64,000 bases of DNA from RPQJ01 sp041910015 (GCA_041910015.1 JAYRRR010000114.1:4882-68881), one strand, 5' to 3'; counted from the stretch's first letter, positions 18,386 through 26,904 are shown. The notes: generated by a model not told the origin, from the letters alone. Numbers and translations: made by a program.

Positions 18386-20260
18386 TCAGCCCATCAGCGC
18401 GCTCGCCACGCGGAACGTGACGAACGCGGCGAGGTACGCCAGTGCAAACAGGTACCCCGCCATGATGATCGGGTAGCGCCAGGAGTTGGTCTCGCGTTTG
18501 ACCACGACCAGCGTCGACAGGCACTGCGGCGCGAACACGTACCACGCGAGCAGTGACAGCGCCGTCGCGAGACTCCATGTCTGCGCGATCATCGGCACCA
18601 GCGTCGCCGAGACGTCGCCTTCGGTCGACAGCGAATACACCGTGCCGAGCGCGCCCACGGCGACCTCGCGTGCAGCGAGCCCGGGGACGAGCGCGAGCGA
18701 GATCTGCCAGTTGAAACCCAGCGGTGCGAACACGACCTCGAGCCCGCGCCCGATCATGCCGGCGAAGCTGTGGGCGATCGCGGGGCCCTCCGCACCCGGC
18801 GGCGGGGCGGGATGGCTGCCCAGGAACCACAGCACGATCATCAGCGCGAGGATGATCGTGCCGACGCGCTGCAGGAACACCTTCGTGCGTTCCCACAGGC
18901 CGATCAGCAGGTTGTTGAGGTGCGGCCAGTGGTATTCGGGCAGTTCCAGCAGCAGCGGGTGGTAGGCGCTGCGCAGCGCCGTACGCTTCAGCACGAAGGC
19001 GACGGCCATTGCCGCGAAGATGCCGGCGAAGTAGAGCGCGAACAGGACGAGGCCCTGCAGGTTGAACGGGCCCACCGGACGCGACGGAATGAACGCCGCG
19101 ATCACGAGCGCGTACACCGGCAGGCGCGCCGAGCAGGTCATGAGCGGCGCGATCATGATGGTCGCCATGCGGTCGCGCAGGTTCGGGATCGTCCGCGTCG
19201 CCATGATGCCGGGCACGGCGCAAGCGAAGCTCGACAGCAGCGGGATGAACGCGCGCCCCGACAGGCCGACGCTGCCCATGAGCCGGTCGAGCAGGTAGGC
19301 CGCGCGCGGCAGGTAACCGCTGTCCTCCAGCGCGAGGATGAACAGGAACAGGATCAGGATCTGCGGCAGGAACACGAGCACGCTGCCGACGCCGGCGATG
19401 ATGCCGTCGACCAGCAGGCTGCGCAGCGCGCCTTCCGGCAACGCCTGCTGCACGAACGCGCCGAGCGCCCCGACGCCGCCGTCGATCAGGTCCATCGGGA
19501 CCGCGGCCCAGCTGAACACGGCCTGGAACACGAAGAACAGGATCGCCGCGAGGATCGCCGGGCCCGCTATCGGGTTCAGCACGAGCGCGTCGAGCCGCGC
19601 GAGCGCCCGTGTGCGCATCGGCTCGGCATAGTGGATGGCGCCGAGGATGCGACGCACTTCGCGCTGCGTCTGCTGGATCTGGTCGAACGAGGGCTCGCGC
19701 CACTGCACCGCCGCGCGCCTGCCCGGGTGCGGCAGCGTTTCCAGCTTCTCCACGAGATGACGCACGCCGCCGTGCTCGACGGCGACGGTTTCGACGACCG
19801 TCACGCCCAGCGCGCGCTCGAGCGCGGCGCTGTCGACGTGATAGCCGCGCTCGATGGCGAGGTCACTCATGTTGAGCGCGACGATCATCGGCACGCCGAG
19901 GTCGCGCAGCTCGAGCACGAGCCGCAGGTTGAGCCGCAGGTTGGTCGCGTCGACGACGCATACCACGAACTCCGGCGGCGGCTCGTCCGCGAGCCGGCCG
20001 AGCAGAAAGTCGCGCGTGATCGCTTCGTCGAGCGTCGTCGGCGTGAGGCTGTAGGCGCCGGGCAGGTCGAGCACCTTGTACAGGCGCTGCCGCGCGGGGC
20101 CGAAGAACTGGCCTTCCTTGCGCTCGACCGTGACGCCCGCGTAGTTCGCGACGCGCTGCCGGCTGCCGGTCAGGCGGTTGAACAGCGCGGTCTTGCCGCT
20201 GTTCGGCACGCCCACGAGGGCGAGACGCATCGGGTCGATCGTAGCGGCGTGGGCGTTCAT
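18386..20260 (-). CDS. feoB: Ferrous iron transporter FeoB
   Basis: 624 residues. The N-terminal G domain shows G1 GVPNSGKTALFN, G2-region YAGVTVERKEG, G3 DLPGAYSL and G4 NMSD. A membrane part with Gate motifs follows (PRAAYLLDRLMGSVGLSGRAFIPLLSSFACAVPGIMATRT), where the Cys of the SFACAVPGI motif lies in the Fe(II) path. The C-terminus lacks the long extra region of Escherichia coli FeoB (about 770 residues), so this is the short form. It imports Fe(II) into the cytoplasm. The gap from feoA is seven bases. Its position beside genes for Fe(III)-reduction-type cytochromes fits recovery of Fe(II). Confidence 0.95.
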   Translation of the reverse strand: MNAHAATIDPMRLALVGVPNSGKTALFNRLTGSRQRVANYAGVTVERKEGQFFGPARQRLYKVLDLPGAYSLTPTTLDEAITRDFLLGRLADEPPPEFVVCVVDATNLRLNLRLVLELRDLGVPMIVALNMSDLAIERGYHVDSAALERALGVTVVETVAVEHGGVRHLVEKLETLPHPGRRAAVQWREPSFDQIQQTQREVRRILGAIHYAEPMRTRALARLDALVLNPIAGPAILAAILFFVFQAVFSWAAVPMDLIDGGVGALGAFVQQALPEGALRSLLVDGIIAGVGSVLVFLPQILILFLFILALEDSGYLPRAAYLLDRLMGSVGLSGRAFIPLLSSFACAVPGIMATRTIPNLRDRMATIMIAPLMTCSARLPVYALVIAAFIPSRPVGPFNLQGLVLFALYFAGIFAAMAVAFVLKRTALRSAYHPLLLELPEYHWPHLNNLLIGLWERTKVFLQRVGTIILALMIVLWFLGSHPAPPPGAEGPAIAHSFAGMIGRGLEVVFAPLGFNWQISLALVPGLAAREVAVGALGTVYSLSTEGDVSATLVPMIAQTWSLATALSLLAWYVFAPQCLSTLVVVKRETNSWRYPIIMAGYLFALAYLAAFVTFRVASALMG

Positions 20261-20267
20261 CGCTTGC

Positions 20268-20537
20268 TCATGCGTATTCGGGCTCGACGATCACAGCGCT
20301 CGCTTCGCGGCGACGCAGGGCGAAGGTCGTGTTGCCGAGGCGCACGGCCATCGGATCGTGTCCCGGCCAGATTTCCTCGACGATCTCGAACCGCTCACCG
20401 GGCACGAACCCCAGTTCCAGCAGGCGGCGGCTGACCGTCGACTGCGCCTCGTCGCCAAGGCTCTGCGCGTCGTCACGCACGGACACGACCACGCCGCGGG
20501 CGCCTTTACGCAACGTGGCAAGACTGACTGGGGCCAT
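20268..20537 (-). CDS. feoA: FeoA ferrous iron transport protein A
   Basis: 89 residues from the ATG at 20537 (MAPVSLATLRKGARG), or 94 from a GTG at 20552; neither start has a clear Shine-Dalgarno sequence. It is an SH3-like fold with RRLLELGFVPGERFEIVEEIWPGHDPMAVRLGNTTFALRRREASAVIV, the standard FeoA core. It is cytoplasmic and thought to regulate or assemble FeoB. It is the first gene of feoAB plus the small partner and has a Fur-box-like sequence 45 bases upstream. Confidence 0.92.
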   Translation of the reverse strand: MAPVSLATLRKGARGVVVSVRDDAQSLGDEAQSTVSRRLLELGFVPGERFEIVEEIWPGHDPMAVRLGNTTFALRRREASAVIVEPEYA

Positions 20538-20581
20538 TCGTCTGTCGGACACGGTTCGATCGATATGCGAAGTCTGTTCTT

Positions 20582-20594
20582 AATGAGATTCGTT
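20582..20594 (-). promoter_or_regulatory. Putative Fur box upstream of feoA
   Basis: AATGAGATTCGTT matches the core of the Fur consensus (AATGATAATCATT) at 10 of 13 positions and sits in an AT-rich stretch of otherwise GC-rich DNA, 45 bases before the feoA ATG. Iron repression of feoAB is common. This match is by eye only. Confidence 0.4.
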
Positions 20595-20676
20595 CGCAAC
20601 AAGCAAATCCCGAAATTCATCAGTATTTTCCGCAAGTGGCAAGAATCGGTACCGGATACCGAATTTCCGGCGCACG

Positions 20677-20689
20677 GGGGTCTGACCCC
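20677..20689. repeat. GGGGTCTGACCCC palindrome, copy 2
   Basis: Identical to 12506-12518. It lies in the divergent gap between feoA and the CtlX-like gene, 11 bases before the latter's ATG, so a promoter or Shine-Dalgarno role cannot be excluded, but the exact duplication suggests a dispersed repeat. Confidence 0.6.
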
Positions 20690-20700
20690 AGAATGCGCGG

Positions 20701-21747
20701 ATGACGGCACCTCAACCTGGCCCGGACACCGAAGCGAGCCGTATGCCCCGCCAGACGGCCGACGCGGTTCTGATGGTGCGGCCGGCCCGTTTTGGGTGGA
20801 ACCCGCAGACGCAGGCGAGCAACCGGTTCCAGCGCGAGGCGGGCGATCTCGCGGGGTTGGCGCAGGTGCGGGCGGCCCGCGAGTTCGACAGCCTGGTCGG
20901 GGCCCTGCGCGAGGCAGACGTACAGGTGTTCGTCGCCGACGATACTCCGCAGCCACAATGCCCGGACGCCGTGTTTCCCAACAACTGGGTCAGTCTGCAC
21001 GCCGACGGCACGGTCGTGCTGTACCCGCTGCTGGCGCCCAACCGGCGCCTCGAGCGCCGGTTCGAGCACGTCGTGCTGCTTGAGCGCGAAGGCGGGCGCG
21101 GCGTGCGATGTCTGCACGACCTCACGCATCACGAAGCGCGTGGCGAGTACCTCGAGGGCACCGGCAGCGTGGTGTTCGATCACGTCGCGCGAGTCGCCTA
21201 CGCCGCTGCCTCGCCACGCACGCACGCGGGCCCGCTCGCCGCGCTGTGCGACGAACTCGGCTACGAGTCCTGCCCGTTCGCGGCGTTCGATGCTGGCGGC
21301 GTCGCGATCTATCACACCAACGTGATGCTCGCGATCGGCAGCGGCTTCGTCGTCGTGGCGGCTGAGACGATCGAGACAGCGCGCCGCGGGGAGGTGCTCG
21401 CACGCCTGCGTGACACGGGTCGCGAGGTCGTCGAGATCGACGCGGCGACGATGGGCCGCTATGCCGCCAACGTGCTGGAACTGCGCGCCGCGGATGGCGC
21501 ACGCGTGCTGGCGCTGTCGCACGCCGCCGCGGCTGCCCTGGGCGTGCACCTCGAGCGATTGCGACGCCACGTCGACCGCGTCGTGGCGGTGCCGATCCCG
21601 ACCATCGAGACGCTCGGCGGCGGTTCCGTGCGCTGCATGCTGGCCGAGGTGTTCCTGCCGCGCCGGGTCGGCGCGCTCCGCGACCCAGCCCGCGCAGCAC
21701 GGCACGGCAAGTCACGGACGCGCGGTCGGTCGCGGGGCCGATGCTAA
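20701..21747 (+). CDS. CtlX-like amidinotransferase-superfamily hydrolase
   Basis: 348 residues. Guanidine-modifying superfamily motifs: MVRPARFGWNPQT near the start, PDAVFPNNWVSLHADG (the substrate-binding Asp/Asn region), THHEARGEYLEGTGSVVFD, IYHTNVMLAIGSGFVVV, and GGGSVRCMLAEVF with the likely catalytic Cys near residue 320. This is the pattern of citrulline utilisation hydrolase CtlX and related arginine-deiminase-like enzymes, which act on citrulline, arginine or dimethylarginine. The tail (RHGKSRTRGRSRGRC) is basic and unconserved. The first ATG lacks a clear Shine-Dalgarno sequence; an ATG 14 codons later is an alternative. Confidence 0.78.
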   Translation: MTAPQPGPDTEASRMPRQTADAVLMVRPARFGWNPQTQASNRFQREAGDLAGLAQVRAAREFDSLVGALREADVQVFVADDTPQPQCPDAVFPNNWVSLHADGTVVLYPLLAPNRRLERRFEHVVLLEREGGRGVRCLHDLTHHEARGEYLEGTGSVVFDHVARVAYAAASPRTHAGPLAALCDELGYESCPFAAFDAGGVAIYHTNVMLAIGSGFVVVAAETIETARRGEVLARLRDTGREVVEIDAATMGRYAANVLELRAADGARVLALSHAAAAALGVHLERLRRHVDRVVAVPIPTIETLGGGSVRCMLAEVFLPRRVGALRDPARAARHGKSRTRGRSRGRC

Positions 21748-21777
21748 AATCCGCCCGCGGCGCGAAGGGGACGCAAC

Positions 21778-22416
21778 GTGCTCGAACTCGGTTTCAAGAC
21801 GCTCATCGCCTACCTGCTGGGGTCGGTCATTGGCAGCCTGCTGCTTGGGCGACTCAAGGGCGTCGACATCCGCACGCAGGGCAGCGGCAATGCCGGCGGC
21901 ACGAACGCGCTGCGCACGCAGGGCTGGGCGTTCGCGCTCGGTGTCGTGCTGGTGGACGTCGGCAAGGCGCTCGTCGCCGTCGGCTGGCTGCCTGGCGTCG
22001 AACTGCCGGGGATCGGCATCGACGCCGGCATCGACCGCACGTGGCTCGCCGTCGCCTGCGCGACCGCGGTCGTGGCCGGTCACGTTTACCCCGTCTGGTA
22101 CGAATTCCGCGGTGGCAAGGGCGCCGCCACGCTGATCGGCGCCGTCGCCATGCTGGCGCCCGCCGCGCTGCTGCCAGTCGTCGTGGTGTGGCTCGCCACC
22201 GTCATGCTGACCGGCTACGTCGGTCTCGGCACGATGCTCGGCTCGGCGGCGTTGCCCGTGTACGTGGCGCTTGCCGCGCCGGACCGGCCGGCGCTGCTGG
22301 CCTTCGGCGTGGCGATGGCCGTGTTCATCGTCTACACGCACCGATCGAACCTGCAGCGCATGCGCGCGGGCAACGAGAACCGTGCGCGCCGGCTGTGGCT
22401 GCTGCGGCGGCGATGA
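21778..22416 (+). CDS. plsY: Acyl-phosphate:glycerol-3-phosphate acyltransferase PlsY
   Basis: 212 residues from a GTG. PlsY signatures: YLLGSVIGSLLLGRL, GSGNAGGTNALRTQG and VYPVWYEFRGGKGAATLIG, in a protein with about five membrane helices. It transfers an acyl group from acyl phosphate to glycerol 3-phosphate, the first step of phospholipid synthesis. The basic C-terminus (NLQRMRAGNENRARRLWLLRRR) is typical. Its stop overlaps the birA ATG by four bases. It is usually a housekeeping gene. Confidence 0.93.
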   Translation: MLELGFKTLIAYLLGSVIGSLLLGRLKGVDIRTQGSGNAGGTNALRTQGWAFALGVVLVDVGKALVAVGWLPGVELPGIGIDAGIDRTWLAVACATAVVAGHVYPVWYEFRGGKGAATLIGAVAMLAPAALLPVVVVWLATVMLTGYVGLGTMLGSAALPVYVALAAPDRPALLAFGVAMAVFIVYTHRSNLQRMRAGNENRARRLWLLRRR

Positions 22417-23423
22417 ACGAGACGGGCGAGCGGCTGGTGCGGTTGCTGGCCGACGGCACCCTGCATTCAGGCGCGCGCCTGGCGGAGCAACTCGGCATCA
22501 CGCGTGCCGCGGTGTGGAAGGCAGTCGGAGAATTGCGCGGACGCGGCATCGCCGTCGCGAGTCACGACCGGCGTGGCTACCGGCTCGAGTCGCCCGTCGA
22601 GTTGCTCGACGTTGCAGCGTTGCGCGCGGCAGCGCAGCAGGCCGGCCTGCCGTGGCCAGGTCGCTGCGAGGTGCGGTTCGAACTCGGCTCGACCAACGAC
22701 TGCCTGCATGACGACGTGGCACCGCCACCGGGCGTGCCACGGCTGGTCTTCGCGGAACTGCAGACGGCGGGCCGCGGACGGCGTGGCCGCCAGTGGCTCG
22801 CGCCGTTCGGCTCGGGCCTCACGTTCTCGATCGGCTGGACGTTTGCGGACATGCCCGCGGAACTCTCGGCGCTGGGCCTCGCCATGGGCGTGTGCGTGGT
22901 CCACGCGCTGCGCGAGGTCGGCGCCAGCGGCGTGGGTCTCAAGTGGCCGAACGACGTCGTGCACGCACGGCGCAAGCTCGGTGGCCTGCTGCTGCAGATG
23001 CGCTCGGAGGCCGGCGGGCCGGCCTTCGTCGTGGTCGGTCTGGGTCTGAACCTGCGTCTGCCCGAGGCGACGCGGCTGGCGATCGATGCTCCCGGCGCGA
23101 CGGCCGTGACCGATCTGGCCGAAGCGTGTGGCGGCCTGCTGCCGCGGCGTACCGCGGTGGCGGCGCACGTCGCAGGGCGCATGCTCGAAGGGCTCGAACG
23201 CTTCGCACACGCGGGTTTCGCGCCGTTCGCCGCGGACTGGGCGGCCTTCGACTCGCTGCGCGACGCACCGGTCACGGTGCTGCGATACGACGGGCCCATG
23301 GCGGGCATCGCGCGCGGTGCCGATGCCGAGGGCGCGCTCGTCGTCGAGACGGCGCCTGGCCGTTTCGAACGCGTGCACGCCGGGGACGTCAGCCTGCGCG
23401 CCGCGGCGGAGGTGGCCCCGTGA
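22413..23423 (+). CDS. birA: Biotin--[acetyl-CoA-carboxylase] ligase / repressor BirA
   Basis: 336 residues. An N-terminal winged helix (LVRLLADGTLHSGARLAEQLGITRAAVWKAVGELRGRGI) precedes the ligase: STNDCLHDD, QTAGRGRRGRQWLAPFGSGLTFSIGW, LKWPNDVVHARRKLGGLLLQM and VVVGLGLNLR, then a small C-terminal SH3-like domain. It biotinylates the AccB subunit and, having the DNA-binding domain, may also repress biotin genes. It overlaps plsY and coaX by four bases at each end. Confidence 0.94.
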   Translation: MNETGERLVRLLADGTLHSGARLAEQLGITRAAVWKAVGELRGRGIAVASHDRRGYRLESPVELLDVAALRAAAQQAGLPWPGRCEVRFELGSTNDCLHDDVAPPPGVPRLVFAELQTAGRGRRGRQWLAPFGSGLTFSIGWTFADMPAELSALGLAMGVCVVHALREVGASGVGLKWPNDVVHARRKLGGLLLQMRSEAGGPAFVVVGLGLNLRLPEATRLAIDAPGATAVTDLAEACGGLLPRRTAVAAHVAGRMLEGLERFAHAGFAPFAADWAAFDSLRDAPVTVLRYDGPMAGIARGADAEGALVVETAPGRFERVHAGDVSLRAAAEVAP

Positions 23424-24190
23424 GGCTGCTGGTCGATGTCGGCAACACGCGCGTCAAATGGGCGACGTACGAGGGCGATCGTCTGTCCGCGCAGCGGGCA
23501 GCGACGCATGGGACGTGGAGCGTCGACGACTGGGAGCGCGAGCTGTTCGACCCGCGGCTGCGCATCGGCGGGGTCGCGGCCGTGGCCGTGGCCGGCGAGG
23601 CGACGCGGGCGCGGCTGATCGAAGCCGCGGCGCGGCGTGGCATCGACGACGTCGTGTTCCATGCGACGACCGCCGAGGCCTGCGGCGTCCGCAACGCCTA
23701 CTGCGAACCGCGGCTGCTCGGCGCCGATCGCTGGGCCGCGGTGATCGGTGCCTGGCACCTGCGCGGGCATCGCGCCTGCTGCGTCGTGGACATCGGTACG
23801 GCCGCGACGGTCGACGCCGTCGAGGCCACCGGCCGCCATCTCGGTGGCTTCATCGTGCCCGGCCCGCGGCTGATGGCGCAGTCGCTGCACGCGGGCACGA
23901 GCGACCTCGCGGCCCATTCTGCGGCGAGCACGGCCAACGAGCGCACGCTGTTCGCCGACAACACGCGCGACGCCATCGAACGCGGCTGCCGCGTCGCGCT
24001 GGCGGCGCTCGTGGACCGCGCCCAGGCCGAACTGGCGCGCGTGGCCGGCTCGACCCCGGCACTGGTCATGACCGGCGGGGCGGCGCCGGATGTGGCACCG
24101 TTCGTGCTGGCGCCGGTCGAGATCGTGCCCGATCTCGTGCTGCGCGGCGTGCTGTGCCTGACCGGATGCGGTGCCTGGTCCGAGGCCTGA
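23420..24190 (+). CDS. coaX: Type III pantothenate kinase
   Basis: 256 residues from a GTG overlapping the birA stop (GTGA). Motifs: LLVDVGNTRVKWA (phosphate loop), RLLGADRWAAVIGAW, CCVVDIGTAATVDAV and GGFIVPGPRLMAQSLHAGTSDL. It phosphorylates pantothenate as the first step of CoA synthesis. The birA-coaX order upstream of the tRNA-Thr/tuf locus is conserved across many proteobacteria; in Escherichia coli the same slot holds coaA. Confidence 0.94.
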   Translation: MRLLVDVGNTRVKWATYEGDRLSAQRAATHGTWSVDDWERELFDPRLRIGGVAAVAVAGEATRARLIEAAARRGIDDVVFHATTAEACGVRNAYCEPRLLGADRWAAVIGAWHLRGHRACCVVDIGTAATVDAVEATGRHLGGFIVPGPRLMAQSLHAGTSDLAAHSAASTANERTLFADNTRDAIERGCRVALAALVDRAQAELARVAGSTPALVMTGGAAPDVAPFVLAPVEIVPDLVLRGVLCLTGCGAWSEA

Positions 24191-24514
24191 ACCCGGGCTG
24201 GCGCCCGCGGTCCAAACGCGCCCCAGGGTGGGCACGTCGCGGCAACTGACTGGAGACATCGGTCGATGCCTCGAAACCCATGAAAATCAATCGATTGAGT
24301 GTCATTGCACACGCGCTCGCCGATGCCCCACGGGGTGCGCGGCCGTCTTGGGCGCCGCCGCTCCGCAAGGACGGCGGCAACGTCCGGATTCATGAAAGTC
24401 CGCGCTCTCTGCGCCCGGCTTGCGGCAATCACGGTCCGAATTTCGCGCCCGGTCCGCTATGATGCCTCCGCACTCAGACCGGCGGTCCGGCCGGCTACCC
24501 GAGAGGAGGATTCG
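24191..24514 (+). other. Intergenic region upstream of small cytochrome c
   Basis: 324 bases with no supported gene. It holds a perfect 12-base palindrome TCAATCGATTGA (24287-24298) and a hairpin at 24354-24378 (GCCGCCG, bulged C, TCC, GCAA loop, GGA, CGGCGGC) with a GNRA-type tetraloop. A TATGAT -10-like hexamer lies at about 24460, some 50 bases before the cytochrome ATG, without a convincing -35. It may carry the promoter and an operator for the cytochrome gene. Confidence 0.45.
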
Positions 24515-24793
24515 ATGAAACTGACGCGCATTTTCGCCATCTCGTTCGCGACGCTGGGCCTCGCGGGTTTCAGCGGCGTCGCCAGCGCCGACGCGGCTGC
24601 CGGCAAGGCGAAGTTCGCCGCCGACTGCTCCGAATGCCACGAAGTCGCCGACTTCGAGGGCGAAGACGCCGCCGCGCTGACGGCCACGATCAAGAAGATT
24701 GTCGCCGGCCAGCAGAAGCACAAGAACGCGCTGAAGCTGACGGACACGCAGATCGCCGACATTTCCGCGTACCTTGCATCGGGCGGCAAGTAA
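24515..24793 (+). CDS. Small monohaem cytochrome c
   Basis: 92 residues from an ATG preceded by GAGAGGAGGA. The signal peptide MKLTRIFAISFATLGLAGFSGVASA is cleaved near residue 25; the mature part is about 67 residues with one haem site, CSECHE, near position 38. No Met occurs after the signal peptide, so the usual His/Met axial pair is impossible; the His in AGQQKHKNALKL is the likely second ligand, or a Lys. Its size is at the low end for class I cytochromes. It would be a soluble periplasmic electron shuttle, possibly linking the inner-membrane cytochromes with the outer-membrane conduit encoded elsewhere in the window. Confidence 0.85.
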   Translation: MKLTRIFAISFATLGLAGFSGVASADAAAGKAKFAADCSECHEVADFEGEDAAALTATIKKIVAGQQKHKNALKLTDTQIADISAYLASGGK

Positions 24794-24901
24794 CGCGCCG
24801 ACGGGTATTGCGCGAATGGTTGGAGGCTCGGGCGCCTGGCGCCCGGGCCTCTGTTCGTCGATTTGGTACCATCCTGCGCCCGTTCCTCTCCGACCAAGGC
24901 C

Positions 24902-25609
24902 GTGCGCGCGCTCTTTCTCGCCCTGCTGCTCGCGAACCTGCTGTTCCTCGCGTGGTCGCGCTGGGTCGTGCCGCCCGTACCGGTGGCGCGGCAGGCGGGC
25001 GAAGCCACGCAGACCGCGCCGCGTTCCATACGCCTGCGTGAGGAGGCGCGAGCCGGCACTGCGGGGGCCGACGGCGGGCCAGTGGCGGACGGCGCCGTCG
25101 ACGTCGCAGCGGCCACCTGCGTCAGCGTCGGACCCTTCGCCGACGAGGCGCAGGCCACCGTGGCCGCCGGTTCGCTGCGCCGTCTCGGTTTCGATTCGCG
25201 GCTGCGGGCTGCGCAGGACGAGGTGCGCGTCGGTTACTGGGTGCGCGTTCCCGATCTTGCCACGCCGGTCGACGCCGCGAATGCGCTCGCCGCATTGCGG
25301 GCGGCCGGCCTCACCGACGCGTACGTGATCGCGGACGCGACACCGGGCAGTTCGATCTCGATCGGCGTCTACTCCGATGCGGCCAGGGCGGCGGCGATTT
25401 CCGAAACCGTGGGCCGCGCGGGCTTTGCTACGCAGACCAGCGACCGACTGCGCACGCAGGACGTCTTCTGGCTGGACGTCGACCGCCAGGCCAACGGCGG
25501 CATCCCGGTGCCCGAGGACGTCGCGGCGCCGGCGAGCGGCGCTCTGCCGCTCGAATTGCGCGCCTGCCCGTCCGCCCCGGCACCGGCGGCGGTTGGCAGC
25601 GAAGACTGA
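24902..25609 (+). CDS. SPOR-domain-like membrane protein
   Basis: 235 residues from the GTG of VRALFLALLLANLLFLAWSRWVVPP, an N-terminal membrane anchor typical of this family. A variable linker and a SPOR-like region follow (CVSVGPFADEAQATVAAGSLRRLGFDSRLRAAQ...GYWVRVPDLATPVDAANALAALRAAGLTDAYV), with a second degenerate unit (SIGVYSDAARAAAISETVGRAGF). SPOR domains bind denuded peptidoglycan at the septum. It follows coaX as in many proteobacteria, here with the small cytochrome gene between. Confidence 0.82.
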   Translation: MRALFLALLLANLLFLAWSRWVVPPVPVARQAGEATQTAPRSIRLREEARAGTAGADGGPVADGAVDVAAATCVSVGPFADEAQATVAAGSLRRLGFDSRLRAAQDEVRVGYWVRVPDLATPVDAANALAALRAAGLTDAYVIADATPGSSISIGVYSDAARAAAISETVGRAGFATQTSDRLRTQDVFWLDVDRQANGGIPVPEDVAAPASGALPLELRACPSAPAPAAVGSED

Positions 25610-25668
25610 GGCCCGCCCGGCAGTGGCCGCGGCGCGGTAGGGTAGAATCGGGGCCGGGGCGTGGTCGT

Positions 25669-25744
25669 GCCGGCATAGCACAGCTGGTAGTGCACCTGAT
25701 TTGTAATCAGGGGGTCGGGGGTTCGAATCCCTCTGCCGGCACCA
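25669..25744 (+). tRNA. tRNA-Thr (TGT)
   Basis: 76 bases with encoded CCA. Acceptor GCCGGCA/TGCCGGC, D stem GCAC/GTGC, anticodon stem CCTGA/TCAGG with loop TTTGTAA (anticodon TGT) and T loop TTCGAAT. In Escherichia coli the equivalent thrU is immediately followed by tyrU-glyT-thrT-tufB; here those lie 37.7 kb away. Confidence 0.95.
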
Positions 25745-25815
25745 TTCCCGCGGCGTCATCCGGCCACTACACTCGGACGGTTTCGCCCCCGATTCCCCAA
25801 TGGAAGGTATGACAC

Positions 25816-26295
25816 ATGGCGCTCTGGAAAGACCCTACGACCAAAGAATCCTCGTTCGCGGCCAGTGACGTGGCGACGGCGCCGGAGCCTGCCGTGCGGC
25901 CCGTCCCGACACCCGCGGCGGAGCCGGTGCGCCGGCCCGCCGAACGCGCCGCTGGGAGCCCCGCCAAGGAATCGCTGATCGCCGCCGACGTCACGATCGA
26001 GGGCAAGATCGAAGGCGCCGGGCACGTGCGCATCGCCGGCCGTTTCAAGGGCGACGTCAACGTGCAGGGCAACGTCACCATCGAGCAGGGCGCGCACGTC
26101 ACCGGGCAGATCGCTGCGGCCACGGTGGTCGTGAGCGGCGAGGTGCACGGCAACGTCAACGCCAGTTCGCGCGTCGAGCTGCTCGAGACCGGCGCCATCA
26201 ACGGCGACGTCAAGGCGGCCGTGCTGACCGTCGCGGCCGGTTCGCGCATGCGCGGCACCGCCGACTTCGGCTGGCCCGACCAGGCCAAGAAGTAG
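25816..26295 (+). CDS. Bactofilin
   Basis: 159 residues with GGAAGG upstream. After a disordered Pro/Ala-rich N-terminus (about 1-55), the bactofilin core is a right-handed beta-helix of short repeats: SLIAADVTIEGKIEGAGHVRIAGRFKGDVNVQGNVTIEQGAHVTGQIAAATVVVSGEVHGNV and so on to VAAGSRMRGTADFG. Bactofilins polymerise without nucleotide and scaffold cell-shape or polar structures. It is the first gene after tRNA-Thr, followed by two small genes in the same direction. Confidence 0.93.
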   Translation: MALWKDPTTKESSFAASDVATAPEPAVRPVPTPAAEPVRRPAERAAGSPAKESLIAADVTIEGKIEGAGHVRIAGRFKGDVNVQGNVTIEQGAHVTGQIAAATVVVSGEVHGNVNASSRVELLETGAINGDVKAAVLTVAAGSRMRGTADFGWPDQAKK

Positions 26296-26320
26296 GCCGG
26301 CGCGGCGCGAAGGCATCGCC

Positions 26321-26683
26321 ATGCTGCCGGGGCGTTCTGCGTCGGGCACGACGGGCAGGACCCGCTCCTGCCCGCATTGCAAGGCGACGATCCTCGAGAG
26401 CGCGACGATCTGTCCGCAGTGCCGCCACCACCTCAAGTTCGGCGCTGCGGCGCGGGCCAGCGATGCGACGCCGACGTTCTCGGCGCTGAACGTCGAAGGA
26501 ACGCTGCGTCACGCCGAGCACGGCAGCGACTGGGAGTATTCCGTCGTGCTGTCGATCCGCAACGAGCGCGGCGAGGTCGTCTCGCGGCAGGTCGTCGGCG
26601 TCGGCGCACTGCGGCCCGCGGAGGCGCGCACGTTCACGCTCGCCGTGGAAGTCGCCACGCCGGGAGGCCGGCCGCTGCCGTGA
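26321..26683 (+). CDS. Zinc-ribbon protein
   Basis: 120 residues. A zinc ribbon at about 15-40 is seen as CPHC...CPQC (SCPHCKATILESATICPQCRHHLKFG). The rest (FSALNVEGTLRHAEHGSDWEYSVVLSIRNERGEVVSRQVVGVGALRPAEARTFTLAVEV) looks like a beta-sandwich. The function is not known to me. It lies 25 bases after bactofilin and overlaps the next gene by four bases, suggesting co-translation. Confidence 0.7.
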   Translation: MLPGRSASGTTGRTRSCPHCKATILESATICPQCRHHLKFGAAARASDATPTFSALNVEGTLRHAEHGSDWEYSVVLSIRNERGEVVSRQVVGVGALRPAEARTFTLAVEVATPGGRPLP

Positions 26684-26904
26684 GCATCGGTCGTGTCGTC
26701 ACGCGCTTCGCGTCGGGGCTGCGCTTTCCGACGCTGTTCAAGCTCGTCGCGGCGCTGTTCGTCGTCGACTTCCTGGTGCCCGACCTGATCCCGTTCCACG
26801 ACGAGATCCTGCTCGCGCTCGGCACGCTGCTGCTCGGATCGCTCAAGAGCCGCCAGCGGCCGGCCGGCGACGTCATCGAGGGCGAGACTACGCCGCGTCC
26901 CTGA
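26680..26904 (+). CDS. Small membrane protein (DUF6116-like)
   Basis: 74 residues from a GTG overlapping the preceding stop (GTGA). A central hydrophobic region of one long or two short helices (FKLVAALFVVDFLVPDLIPFHDEILLALGTLLLGSLK) matches what I recall of DUF6116. No function can be assigned. It forms a little operon with bactofilin and the zinc-ribbon gene. Confidence 0.65.
   Translation: MSIGRVVTRFASGLRFPTLFKLVAALFVVDFLVPDLIPFHDEILLALGTLLLGSLKSRQRPAGDVIEGETTPRP

Noticed and set aside
25669..25744. tRNA-Thr as an attachment site of an integrative element
   Set aside because: No integrase, excisionase or duplicated tRNA 3' end was found in the following 38 kb.
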